From assembly GCA_004431415.1 (NCBI GenBank), contig QPMI01000435.1, positions 62,001 through 126,000 of the forward strand: DNA of 64,000 nt, written 5' to 3'. The notes beneath the pieces are model-generated. The model ran no database searches. It worked only from the letters and a program-made list of their open reading frames with translations, and had not been told where the DNA came from. Shown in pieces: positions 8,283-16,582 of this stretch (positions within the stretch are counted from its first letter, which is position 1; each line of letters begins with the position of its first letter). A program made the position numbers and the translations under genes. The DNA comes from Cyanophora paradoxa. Taxonomy: Eukaryota; Glaucocystophyceae; Cyanophorales; Cyanophoraceae.

Positions 8283-11200
8283 TTATTTTTTGCTGCAATT
8301 GCACCCGTGATGCGCGAGTTGACAATTGTCTTTAAGATGTGGGCGCTTATTATTGATGCGATCCACGACGAGCCTATAATTCGGATCTTGCGGCTCAATC
8401 GGAATCGGAAGGGAACAGATCGCACAGGCGCCCTTCTGTTGCTTCTTGCGCTCTAATATCCACTCCGGCGTAATATAATCCGCTTCGTTGAAATCGCGCC
8501 CGGCACGCTGATCCTGGCATTTATATCCGCGGATCTTCGTTTTCAGATATTCGATGTAGTCGCTCTTTCCTTGGAACTTGTGAATCGGTGTATAAATCAG
8601 CACAGTGGACAGATCGCGGTTACGAGTGAGAGCGGTATAGAACCATTCGCGAGTGGTATAGCGGAACGTAGCCTCACAAATGACAATGCCCGAATCAAGT
8701 GTGAGACCTTGCGTTGAATGACCTGTTCCTGCATAAGGGAGAGAAAAATGTTCTAACATCGCGCACGGAACCTCGAACGTGACGCCATCGAAAACGTCAG
8801 TTAATGTGACCATTTGCTTGGTGATTTTGGTGATTCGATAGGTGTAATTCGTGTATGCATTAATAGACTCACCCTCAGACCGCGAAATGCGTAGATACCT
8901 GCGACAAACGACTTCCAGACCCTTGTAGAATTTGATGCCATTGACCTCTACGGTTGGGATATTTACTTTCCGTCTATCGTGCATCAGTTTGTTATAGGCT
9001 AAGGTCATTTCGTTTCTGTAAGCGATGCCAAAGTAGCCGTCGGGAATAGCGTTTAGATCATTAATTGTCGGTAAGCCGTATTTTGAAATGATCTGTGAGG
9101 CTTCGAGTCCGTTTTCGAAGAGATCCTCTTTAATCGCCCGAATTAATTCACGGTCTGTCTCCTTCTTGTGCCGCTTGTTAATGCGTAGACTCAGGACGTT
9201 AGGGAACATGCTCTGCACAGCGCGCTTATAGTAGCCCTTGCGATCAGAAACCGATAGCTCATCATTAATCGGTTCGTTCTGATAGGTATCGCCATTAGCC
9301 AAATATTTGATATCCGGATAGCGATCGATAAACGACTTGATCTTAGCGAGATCTTTTACGGAATACGCGAATATCTCGTCGAACATAATGTGACTGAACT
9401 CGGAGACGAACGCCCTCTGGTCGTTTTCGCTCATAGCCTCTTCGTAGGTCTGATCATTTGAGACACGGATCCCGAGAACATTATACAAAGTGCGAACGGT
9501 GATATTCTCGATTCCGCGGACTTTGAGAGAGTCCCTCAGCTCTGCGCACTGTTTGTTATAGGGGCAAATGACTAAGCAATTTGACTTTTGAGAGGCAAAG
9601 CAATTAATACCGAGGGTCGACTTTCCACTTCCGGGCATGTCAGCAAGGACAAGCATACGATTATGGAGCTCCGCAACCCAATTAAAGCACTCCGGATTAA
9701 ATTCGTCCCTCAGCGAGAACCGGTTAATGAGTGTCTCGGGATCCTGAAATTCGAGAGTTACACCCCGTGGTGGGCGGAGTGCATTCTCAGGGCATCTTTT
9801 CCCGGGAATATAGCTGAATTTGCCCATGTTCTCAAACGCATTTCGGTCGAACTCTTTCTTACTTGTCCATGAACCTTCGATATATAGGCAATCCGTTCTG
9901 ATCCCGGCAACCTTGTGCCCGCGCGCTGTCAGGCGCTTGTATTGCGCAAACATATTAGCACGGTTGCGATCGTAAATATGAAAGTGGATAGGAAGGAATC
10001 CGTTAACGAGCTCGCGGTGGGAGCTGATCTTAACGAAATAGATGTGACCTTCGAATTCGCTAAGAGTTTTGACACGTTTCGAATTCTTAGGATTGAAAGT
10101 AAACACCTCTACTGTTCCTCCGCATTCTTGGGCGAACCTCTCAGCCTCGGCACGGTTGTAGAACATTTTCGTGGATGTTTGCGAGTCTTGGAATTTGCCG
10201 AGCATTCCGATCTCTTTCACTAAAATATGCTTCTTATCTGTGGTTTGAATGTCGCTTGACAGCACTTTTTGCATCTCAGCGATCGACGTATTGGGCACCA
10301 AATGCGAAGGCTCCGCGACCGCGATAATCTCTATCTTGTCCTTTACGTCCGCCCAATGCATGGAGAGAGTGTAGCCTGTCATGAAATTATAACAGCGACC
10401 ACTCACGGAAAATGCGCGATCCAGAATAATTTCGATTCCATCAATCTTGCGAGACATGGCGGCATCATAATCTACATCCTCATCGTCGGCGAAAGTCGCT
10501 TGCTCTCTCTCAAACGCAACGACACGCACGTAGTAGATCGCGTATTCGAGAATATCGCTTCCCGCTTTAAAGGGAACGAAGTCATCAAACACATTGTATT
10601 TCGGAAGATATTGCATGCCTTTCAGTATCGAAGGGTAGCACTTCGCCATATCGACAGCTGTGTAGGTGGCTTTCGGGTTCGGCTTATAGAAAAAGCCGCT
10701 TAGTGCGGATCGCTTGTAGTGCGTGAGAATTTCGCGCATGTTCGGGCTGTAATGTGAGATATTCGTCGCATTTAGAAGCGACTCCCGGAATCCCTTCCCG
10801 ATTTCACAGACCTTATTATAATACTCCTCTGTTTCGAAATCTTGCTCAATAAAGTGGTCTGTTGTGCGTGGATCTTTGATAGAGAACATCGAGCCATTGG
10901 CTTTGAATGTGATGCTGTCGATCTGTTTCGATGGTGTTAGCTTCACAGCGGGCTCATATCGCATTTTCAGGAACGTAAATAGAAGACCTTCCAGACCTTC
11001 GCGCCCAGTATAAAGAATGCGGATGAAACTGCGCTCGTCGGGCGATAGTTTAAGTTGCGTGATCTTTAACAAATCCTTGGATGTGTGCGCGAAGATATCG
11101 TGAGTAAGACACGTCGGAATTTTATAGAGTGCTAACGAAGAGGTCGACTTAGGAACATGATTATCGAGCTCTTCGACCTCCATCTTTGCCATGCGCATTT

Positions 11201-12593
11201 CGAGCGACCTTATGTTATCATTGAAAATGTAAATGTGCTTGTTGTGAATCATAAAGTGAATATTGCGGGGATTGATGTTTCTGTTAATTGATTCCGCCGC
11301 GAATTTGTGTATTAACTTTCCGTCGACATCAAAGACGCGGAAGCCTGTCTGAATTCTCTTACAGAATTTCTCGATATGGCGGAGGGTGAGAGCCAGAGAG
11401 TCGCCAGGTGTGCGTTCGCGACCGTGAAAGAATTTATAGAGACCGTCGTAGGACATAGTTAAGTCAGTATATCGCGGTTTTGGCGCGTCCTGACACTTCT
11501 TAATGGACGCTCCCCATGTGGAGATGATCATATCGTATCCGCAAGCGTTAGATGTAGATGATTTGGGAAGCTCAATAACATCTTCGAACTCAGACGCGTT
11601 TGGATTTAATGTGTAGTCTGTGAATTTGCTCATAATCGCGGTGCATCGCATACTGTCCATTAGCTCATCATCCAGGAACTCATAGCGATTGCCAGGGATA
11701 GCACCGGCTCCGTCATCTTCGACACCTTCGTCCCCATCGATCACGACCTCATGAACAGTTATAAAGGCATCATCGACACTGCCGCCAAAATCATCGAAAC
11801 CTTTGCGTAGTTTTTTCTGTTCCTCGGTTGGTGGTGTCTTAAAGAAGAACATCTCGTATGCTTGTCCGAACGTTTCGAGATATATAGCCAATTCATCGTA
11901 GTTTTCGAGTAAACGGAAGATTGATTCTCTCTCTTCCGAATAATAACGATTTTGAGCGGTGAGAACTCCATACCGTTTATCGATTTTTGCCAGAGCAAAG
12001 TTTCGCAACACCCTCACCGAAACTGTCTCTCTTATATTCTGGTAGGTGACAAAGGTTCTGTCTTTTATATATGTTCCGGGAATTCCGGGAATAACAATTA
12101 CCTCCGACGACCGAGCACCGGATCCAGGTCCCCATAGCTTGAACGTAATTGTTGCGAGAGTTTCCGGATCGTATGCGGCGATTGGATCGAGAATAGTGCG
12201 TTTAATCGCATCCTCTACCGCTTTTAGTTTACCTCTCTGCTGCTTCGCTTCGAGTTTCGCTTCTTTCGCCCGTTTCTGTTCTCGTTTGCGATCGAAGCGC
12301 TGTAAACGCTTCGCCTCTTGTTCTTTTTGCTTTTGCTTTTCTATATTAACTTGGGTGCGAGCGGAGCGCTTCTCTTTCCGCTCTGCCCTGCGGAAAACGC
12401 GGGGATTAATGATTCCATTCAGAGTGTCCCGAATGTCGATCAGCGTTTGGAGCTTGGGCTTCCGATTCATTGTGTTGTGCATCGCCCAATGCGCCTGTTC
12501 TTCGGTTAGCAAATCCTGACTCAATCCCTGCATAATGTATCCGATAATTTCATCCCGAACATTGTTAGCGATTCTGTTGGTTGCGCGCGGCAT
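8283..12593 (-). CDS. Family B DNA polymerase - SF1 helicase - HNH fusion protein (1,436 aa)
   Basis: One uninterrupted ORF. Residues about 95-160 are a Lys/Arg/Glu-rich coiled-coil-like stretch. Polymerase palm motifs follow: AVDMAKCYPSIL (motif A, near residue 645) and IRTDCLYIEG (motif C position, near 900). Next comes a superfamily 1 helicase: Walker A ADMPGSGKST (near 981), Walker B-like MFDEIF (near 1070), LANGDTY, GTGHSTQGLTLD (near 1290) and YTALTRNRD (near 1320). The last ~50 residues form an HNH-type zinc nuclease module (CAIC, VVDRIN, DNCQLAHHGCNC). The protein should replicate the element and unwind its DNA; the HNH part may nick or resolve ends. Genuine Polintons carry a protein-primed PolB without such a helicase fusion, so this is an atypical architecture. 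The promoter-like 20-mer lies 22 bp upstream. The ORF is intact while several virion genes are broken. Confidence 0.85.
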   Translation of the reverse strand: MPRATNRIANNVRDEIIGYIMQGLSQDLLTEEQAHWAMHNTMNRKPKLQTLIDIRDTLNGIINPRVFRRAERKEKRSARTQVNIEKQKQKEQEAKRLQRFDRKREQKRAKEAKLEAKQQRGKLKAVEDAIKRTILDPIAAYDPETLATITFKLWGPGSGARSSEVIVIPGIPGTYIKDRTFVTYQNIRETVSVRVLRNFALAKIDKRYGVLTAQNRYYSEERESIFRLLENYDELAIYLETFGQAYEMFFFKTPPTEEQKKLRKGFDDFGGSVDDAFITVHEVVIDGDEGVEDDGAGAIPGNRYEFLDDELMDSMRCTAIMSKFTDYTLNPNASEFEDVIELPKSSTSNACGYDMIISTWGASIKKCQDAPKPRYTDLTMSYDGLYKFFHGRERTPGDSLALTLRHIEKFCKRIQTGFRVFDVDGKLIHKFAAESINRNINPRNIHFMIHNKHIYIFNDNIRSLEMRMAKMEVEELDNHVPKSTSSLALYKIPTCLTHDIFAHTSKDLLKITQLKLSPDERSFIRILYTGREGLEGLLFTFLKMRYEPAVKLTPSKQIDSITFKANGSMFSIKDPRTTDHFIEQDFETEEYYNKVCEIGKGFRESLLNATNISHYSPNMREILTHYKRSALSGFFYKPNPKATYTAVDMAKCYPSILKGMQYLPKYNVFDDFVPFKAGSDILEYAIYYVRVVAFEREQATFADDEDVDYDAAMSRKIDGIEIILDRAFSVSGRCYNFMTGYTLSMHWADVKDKIEIIAVAEPSHLVPNTSIAEMQKVLSSDIQTTDKKHILVKEIGMLGKFQDSQTSTKMFYNRAEAERFAQECGGTVEVFTFNPKNSKRVKTLSEFEGHIYFVKISSHRELVNGFLPIHFHIYDRNRANMFAQYKRLTARGHKVAGIRTDCLYIEGSWTSKKEFDRNAFENMGKFSYIPGKRCPENALRPPRGVTLEFQDPETLINRFSLRDEFNPECFNWVAELHNRMLVLADMPGSGKSTLGINCFASQKSNCLVICPYNKQCAELRDSLKVRGIENITVRTLYNVLGIRVSNDQTYEEAMSENDQRAFVSEFSHIMFDEIFAYSVKDLAKIKSFIDRYPDIKYLANGDTYQNEPINDELSVSDRKGYYKRAVQSMFPNVLSLRINKRHKKETDRELIRAIKEDLFENGLEASQIISKYGLPTINDLNAIPDGYFGIAYRNEMTLAYNKLMHDRRKVNIPTVEVNGIKFYKGLEVVCRRYLRISRSEGESINAYTNYTYRITKITKQMVTLTDVFDGVTFEVPCAMLEHFSLPYAGTGHSTQGLTLDSGIVICEATFRYTTREWFYTALTRNRDLSTVLIYTPIHKFQGKSDYIEYLKTKIRGYKCQDQRAGRDFNEADYITPEWILERKKQQKGACAICSLPIPIEPQDPNYRLVVDRINNKRPHLKDNCQLAHHGCNCSKK

Positions 12594-12615
12594 CTCTATT
12601 AGTTCTTTTAAAATA

Positions 12616-12635
12616 ACCGGAGAAAATAATTTCGG
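12616..12635 (-). promoter_or_regulatory. Putative promoter motif, copy 2 (polymerase gene)
   Basis: The plus strand reads ACCGGAGAAAATAATTTCGG, identical over 20 bp to 6859-6878. In gene orientation it ends 22 bp before the ATG at 12593. Identity over a non-coding 20-mer in front of two unrelated genes argues for a regulatory role. Confidence 0.7.
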
Positions 12636-12762
12636 CGCAATCTACCAAATTCTCCTTTTCATACCCTTGTCGCCAATTCTTTAAGTGCTTTTTTGACCTA
12701 TACGGGGAATAAAAAGGGAGGTAAAAAATTAATCATTTTTTGCATCGTACGGATACTTTCCG

Positions 12763-13176
12763 CTACGGATTTTTCGCGTTCTCGACCACATGCTTTCGGG
12801 GTCTCCCAGCGGGCTTTTGTGGCTGAGGTTTAGCGGGTGGGTTCCGCTTTCGTTCCGCTCTTTTCCTTCGTTGGTATTCACGTGCCTTCTCTCGGATTTT
12901 CTCCCGATACTCTTCATCGTCTTGGTATCGCTGCTGTTTACGAATTGCGATCTTTTGTAGCTGTTCCGGGGTGAATATAGTAGCCTCTCCGGCGGCTAAT
13001 CGCTCCTGCTTTTGTCTCTGATGCTTGTTTCGCTGCCGCTCGGCGTCTTTTTCGCGTTTTAATCTTAATCTCTCCGCCTTCTCCTCTTCTGTGATCACCT
13101 TTTTCGGTCGCCCGGGTCTGCGCTTTTCCTGCTGTGCCGCCATCGCCTCTTGGTTTGAAATCTTGGGTTTCGCCAT
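12763..13176 (-). CDS. Basic AT-hook-like DNA-binding protein
   Basis: A 137-aa, very Lys/Arg-rich protein. AT-hook-like cores occur near both ends: KRRPGRPKK at residues about 18-26 and PAGRPRKH near 123-130. The central part (KAERLRLKREKDAERQ and similar) is predicted to be charged helix or coiled coil. AT-hooks bind the minor groove of AT-rich DNA, so the protein could condense viral DNA or mark AT-rich ends. I do not recognise a closer family. It lies upstream of the polymerase gene on the same strand. A TATTTTCTCCGGT motif (13185-13197 on the plus strand) sits 8 bp before its ATG. Confidence 0.65.
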   Translation of the reverse strand: MAKPKISNQEAMAAQQEKRRPGRPKKVITEEEKAERLRLKREKDAERQRNKHQRQKQERLAAGEATIFTPEQLQKIAIRKQQRYQDDEEYREKIREKAREYQRRKRAERKRNPPAKPQPQKPAGRPRKHVVENAKNP

Positions 13177-13184
13177 TTACTATA

Positions 13185-13197
13185 ACCGGAGAAAATA
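13185..13197 (-). promoter_or_regulatory. Putative promoter motif, copy 3 (AT-hook gene)
   Basis: The plus strand reads ACCGGAGAAAATA. In gene orientation TATTTTCTCCGGT is followed by TATAGTAA and the ATG. It matches the first 13 bases of the two 20-mer copies. Confidence 0.6.
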
Positions 13198-13300
13198 GTT
13201 TTTTGTCACTCTGTATTATTTCCCTTGCCCTTAAATACCTTTTACCGAAACCTTCAATTTTTGCCCTTGGCTCGATACAAGCGCCACCGAAATTCACCGC

Positions 13301-13738
13301 TCAATAACCATTCCAGACGGTTCGTTCTTGTTGCTGAGGATATACATAAGGTTGCTGAGGATAAACATAAGGGTTCGTTACATTTTCATCGTCGCCTAAT
13401 GCCATTTGATCCAATCTATACATCGGATAAGGGGAGTCAGCGCGCAAATGACCTTCTACAAACTCAGGACATGAGCGCCTTCTAATATGCTCTACATGCA
13501 CGTCCTCTATCTGAGCGGTTTCGATATTAGAACTCATAGCCGCGGGCACAGGCGAGGGCGATCGAGATCGTGGGTGGTTGTGATTGTCGCTGTGGTTAGA
13601 ATATACAGAAAGGCGCCTACCTCCATTATCCTCGCCATCTGATATTTCGATTTCTACGGTTGTGTCACAGCATGGACTGTGGCAATTAGACACGACATGA
13701 AGCTGAAACATCTCAATGCATTGTGTGATGAAATTCAT
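13301..13738 (-). CDS. Unrecognised acidic/serine-rich protein (145 aa)
   Basis: The ATG at 13738 is chosen because the TATTTTCTCCG motif (13770-13780) lies about 30 bp upstream and the in-frame extension beyond it would run through the motif. The protein has a Cys/His-containing start (HVVSNCHSPCC), an acidic serine-rich middle (EIEISDGEDNGG, then an S/P/R stretch), and a C-terminus with two PYVYPQQ repeats. This is typical of intrinsically disordered regulatory or virion proteins. No domain was recognised. The gene is divergent from the small F-box-like gene at 13788. Confidence 0.5.
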   Translation of the reverse strand: MNFITQCIEMFQLHVVSNCHSPCCDTTVEIEISDGEDNGGRRLSVYSNHSDNHNHPRSRSPSPVPAAMSSNIETAQIEDVHVEHIRRRSCPEFVEGHLRADSPYPMYRLDQMALGDDENVTNPYVYPQQPYVYPQQQERTVWNGY

Positions 13739-13769
13739 CGATCCTACAAATGGGCAACGTATTAAATAT

Positions 13770-13780
13770 CGGAGAAAATA
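13770..13780 (-). promoter_or_regulatory. Putative promoter motif, copy 4
   Basis: The plus strand reads CGGAGAAAATA. In minus orientation it is TATTTTCTCCG, 31 bp before the ATG at 13738. It lies in the 49-bp gap between that gene and the divergent small gene starting at 13788. Confidence 0.55.
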
Positions 13781-13787
13781 AAAGGGA

Positions 13788-13946
13788 ATGAGGCTATTGC
13801 TTGCTCGTGTGTTCCCATACGAATTAGTCGACCTTATAATGCTGTTTATGGAGCCGACCTGTCCCTTTTGCAAGGGAGTCCACATAAAGACACGCTCTAA
13901 ATACGGGCGGGTTCAGCTTTGCCTTGCGGATATTCACAGTCATTAG
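13788..13946 (+). CDS. 52-aa protein with F-box-like N-terminus and CxxC pair (element 2 copy)
   Basis: A short ORF from ATG 13788 to TAG 13946. It begins with LARVFPYELVDLIMLF, followed by TCPFCKG and a basic tail. It is clearly homologous to the 49-aa product at 1092-1241 in element 1, with the same order, spacing and approximate length. Conservation across diverged elements supports expression. The single CPxC pair could form half of a zinc site, completed by dimerisation or by a partner; F-box-like SCF recruitment is possible but speculative. Its last 4 bp overlap the stop of the convergent gene at 13943-14626. It is the only plus-strand gene in the left two-thirds of the element apart from speD. 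Confidence 0.6.
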   Translation: MRLLLARVFPYELVDLIMLFMEPTCPFCKGVHIKTRSKYGRVQLCLADIHSH

Positions 13947-14626
13947 CGGATATGGCGTTTACCACCGAGCATTGCCGCGAAATTCGCTGGTGCTGTCGGC
14001 ACTATATGTGCATATTGCGGGGCAACCGATTGCTGACGCGTTATGGCTTGCGCATCTGTCTTTTCCTCCTTTTTAATCTCCTCTACGTCGACCTTTTGCT
14101 TTAATCCGAGTTTGGAGATCTCTTTCTTTACGAGACCCTTTAATTTCTTGCGTTCGTTATAATCTTGCATCCATTTCTCGTAGTTAGAGACTTTCATTTC
14201 AAGGTCTCGCACTTTCTCTTCGAAGCTCATGACAACGTCGACAGGAACCGTGTGTTTTTGATAGGATCCGCGCTTTTTGAGCTCAGTTTCGGCGGCTTTC
14301 GGGACGTCTTGCGTTTTGTGCTGGCTTGCGACAACTTGCGCTTTGAGTACTTTGTCGGTTGCTTCATCGACGGAGCCGCCTCCAATCTGTGGTTTTACAG
14401 TAGCTAAATCGTCCATTTGGCGTTTACCGCTATCTTGGTTTCCCTTGTCCGCGGTGGCACTCGCAATAATCGCCTCTTGCTTGGCGACCTCCTCTGGCGA
14501 AGTGTCTATAAGATATTCGGGCATTTCGAGACCGCCGCCCGACGTTAATCCAGACTCTTCAAGTCCGCGATTAGGATTACCGGAAGCGACCGTTTGAATG
14601 GTTTGAGGCTTCTTTCGGTAGACCAT
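13943..14626 (-). CDS. Unrecognised 227-aa protein with central coiled coil, next to the packaging ATPase
   Basis: The protein has a low-complexity N-terminal third, a predicted helical/coiled-coil segment (SFEEKVRDLEMKVSNYEKW, residues about 135-153), a lysine-rich stretch and a short C-terminal tail ending MLGGKRHIR. I do not recognise the family. The start codon lies 2 bp after the ATPase stop on the same strand, so the two are probably co-transcribed. Position between the ATPase and replication genes is where Polinton-like viruses often encode a minor virion or packaging protein, but that assignment is only contextual. Confidence 0.5.
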   Translation of the reverse strand: MVYRKKPQTIQTVASGNPNRGLEESGLTSGGGLEMPEYLIDTSPEEVAKQEAIIASATADKGNQDSGKRQMDDLATVKPQIGGGSVDEATDKVLKAQVVASQHKTQDVPKAAETELKKRGSYQKHTVPVDVVMSFEEKVRDLEMKVSNYEKWMQDYNERKKLKGLVKKEISKLGLKQKVDVEEIKKEEKTDAQAITRQQSVAPQYAHIVPTAPANFAAMLGGKRHIR

Positions 14627-14628
14627 GA

Positions 14629-15495
14629 TTATCTTTTCTTACACTTGATTAACATTTTCTTTTTCTTGGGCGAAATTTGCGAAAGTTTGGGGATACCTTC
14701 AAGCTCACGCTCAAATTTGGATAAAGTTTTGCATACAGTTGTCGAATCTTTGACAGGCGGCGGTTTTGATGCTTGCTCTTCTTGTTGTTTGCGCTTCTTT
14801 TCTTCAAAAGCCGCCCGCTTGTGGAATTTAGTAAACGGATGGTCATCGATCATATCGGCTTTTTCGACCCACCATCGCACAGAATACCCGGTATTATCGT
14901 GAATGATCGCTTGGTAGCTATGACAGAATTCTTGGAACATGCGCTTAAAACTCTCTTTATCCATGTTCCCGAACTCTTCGTGATATGCTTCAAACTCTCG
15001 CATGTTTGACCAGCTTAGGAATATGATATACTCCGCATTGCTGCGAATGATCGTTGAAAGCTTTGTTAGTTTCTGCGATATTAAAGCCACGGAACAAAAC
15101 GTATGACGACCTTGCGCCATCAATTTATTTAGCAAATGATCGCGCGAAAGATCGATAGTTCCGGACTCCAAACAATCGTCGAGCACGATAAGAATATTCT
15201 TTGGTTTCTTACCCGCGATGATGGCTTTTTTGCGGGCTTCTATGATCGACTCTACATATTCCGGTTTCCAGGTGTCATGTACTTCGTCTGTTATTTGACC
15301 CCAGAAACCGTTAAAACTCGTAGGACAGAAAACCAGAACATACGAGATCTGATCTTCGAGTTCTTTGATCAGCCACTTTAAGAATACCGATTTACCACAA
15401 TTGGTTTTCGCCAATAGGAGAAATCGTGCGGGAAGTTTCACCCTCTGTTTCGGGTTCCATTCTTCGAGATCCATGGGCGTCGTCCCTTTTTGCAT
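14629..15495 (-). CDS. A32-like genome-packaging ATPase (FtsK/HerA superfamily)
   Basis: The start at 15495 (MQKGTTPMDLEEW) is preferred over the in-frame upstream extension, because TTTTTATAGTGAAAG precedes it as at other virion genes. The product is about 288 aa. The P-loop is LLLAKTNCGKSVFLKWLI near residue 30, and the Walker B strand is NILIVLDDCLES near 100. Downstream GRHTFCSVALISQKLTKL fits the sensor segment of A32-type ATPases. These enzymes pump viral DNA into preformed capsids in Polintons, virophages and large DNA viruses. The C-terminus is basic (KKKKMLIKCKKR). The adjacent capsid-type gene starts on the same strand just upstream, the classic ATPase-capsid neighbourhood. The ORF is intact. 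Confidence 0.85.
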   Translation of the reverse strand: MQKGTTPMDLEEWNPKQRVKLPARFLLLAKTNCGKSVFLKWLIKELEDQISYVLVFCPTSFNGFWGQITDEVHDTWKPEYVESIIEARKKAIIAGKKPKNILIVLDDCLESGTIDLSRDHLLNKLMAQGRHTFCSVALISQKLTKLSTIIRSNAEYIIFLSWSNMREFEAYHEEFGNMDKESFKRMFQEFCHSYQAIIHDNTGYSVRWWVEKADMIDDHPFTKFHKRAAFEEKKRKQQEEQASKPPPVKDSTTVCKTLSKFERELEGIPKLSQISPKKKKMLIKCKKR

Positions 15496-15553
15496 TCTTT
15501 CACTATAAAAACAATAGAAAAATAAGACTGAATGTGGTAATCGCACGAATTCC

Positions 15554-16566
15554 TTAGCTACTTACTCTGCGAATACCATCAGCTCCGACTATCATGATGT
15601 TGTGGGCGAGGGCAATGCACTGAATTTGCATCTTCTGATAAGCGGCACCCGCATACCATTCTGATGAACCTTCGGCTGCCGTTGTGACACCGTTGAATTC
15701 GAAGACCAGATCGAACGCCGATGTGCCTGTGGCATCGATGTAGCCCGTGTTCTCTTGGTTGAGAAGCGACGCCTTTCCGTTTCCGGCACCGAAGTAAATG
15801 CCAGTGAGCGCGGGGTAGCTTGTGCTCTCGGTAAAGATCGCCGAATTATATTTATCTTGAAGTTCGGTCGCGGCAATCATGAGAGGAAGCGAAGTATTCG
15901 AGTAAAGGCGGTTATTGTTGAGTTCCACATAGAAGCTTACAGCGTTGGTTCTGAGTGCACGAGGAGCCAGAACCGAGAGAGTTCCGTTGTTCACCTTCGT
16001 CTTCGCGTTTTGGCGCACAGAGAATACGAGAGTGTGGATGAGACCCGCACCTGTGAGTTGCGAGAGATTGACTCGCGAACCGGAGGCGGTCGGCTGGAAA
16101 TCTGTGTGTAGGAAACCGATTTCGTTGTAGGGGATCGCGATGCCAGTCGATTTAACACGGGCAATGGTCTCAGATACAACCGCCTCATCGGCATTTACGA
16201 CCTTGCAAATAACGCGGGGTTTCAGCACTTGAAGGGAAGCGCCATTGTTGGTAACCGCAATAGTAGCAACATTATTCACATCCTCAATAATACCATCCCC
16301 TTGCGCCTTGAATTCGATTTCTACTGTGATCTCAGAGTTCAGAGCGCAAAGTGGGAACATTGCCTTTTCGAAAGGAGAGGGTAAATCGATTTCGTAGGTT
16401 CCACCGACAGTGTTACCAGCGGTTCCGACACATTGGGAACCGTTGCCTGCACCAGGCGCACCGATTTTACGTTGTCATAGCGACGGGGTAATGTCACTAC
16501 ATACTGGTTTGGCTGAGTAAACTCCTCATCGCGATCATCGCTCGAAAAGCTCAGGTATTCTTTCAT
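15554..16566 (-). pseudogene. Candidate jelly-roll capsid protein, frameshifted
   Basis: It starts at ATG 16566 and reads in one frame to about 16440-16470, then continues in the -1 frame to 15554, about 337 codons in all. The N-terminus (SSDDRDEEF, then PRRYDNVKSVRLVQA) parallels that of the divergent gene at 16583. Later FPLCALNSEITVEIEF resembles the conserved block closing the first jelly roll of nucleocytoplasmic-virus-type capsid proteins, and AHNIMIVGADGI near the C-terminus resembles their final strand. This and the ATPase next door suggest a major or penton capsid protein; at this length penton or a compact major protein are both possible. A missing base, possibly in the CCC near 16431, would restore the frame. 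Confidence 0.55.
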
Positions 16567-16582
16567 CTTACTATAATAGATT
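16567..16582. promoter_or_regulatory. 16-bp bidirectional AT-rich promoter between two capsid-type genes
   Basis: CTTACTATAATAGATT is the whole gap between divergent ATGs at 16566 (minus) and 16583 (plus). TATAAT/TATTAT words occur on both strands. Similar TATAATA or ATAATAGAGTATA strings directly precede the ATGs at 22740 and 26679. Confidence 0.5.
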
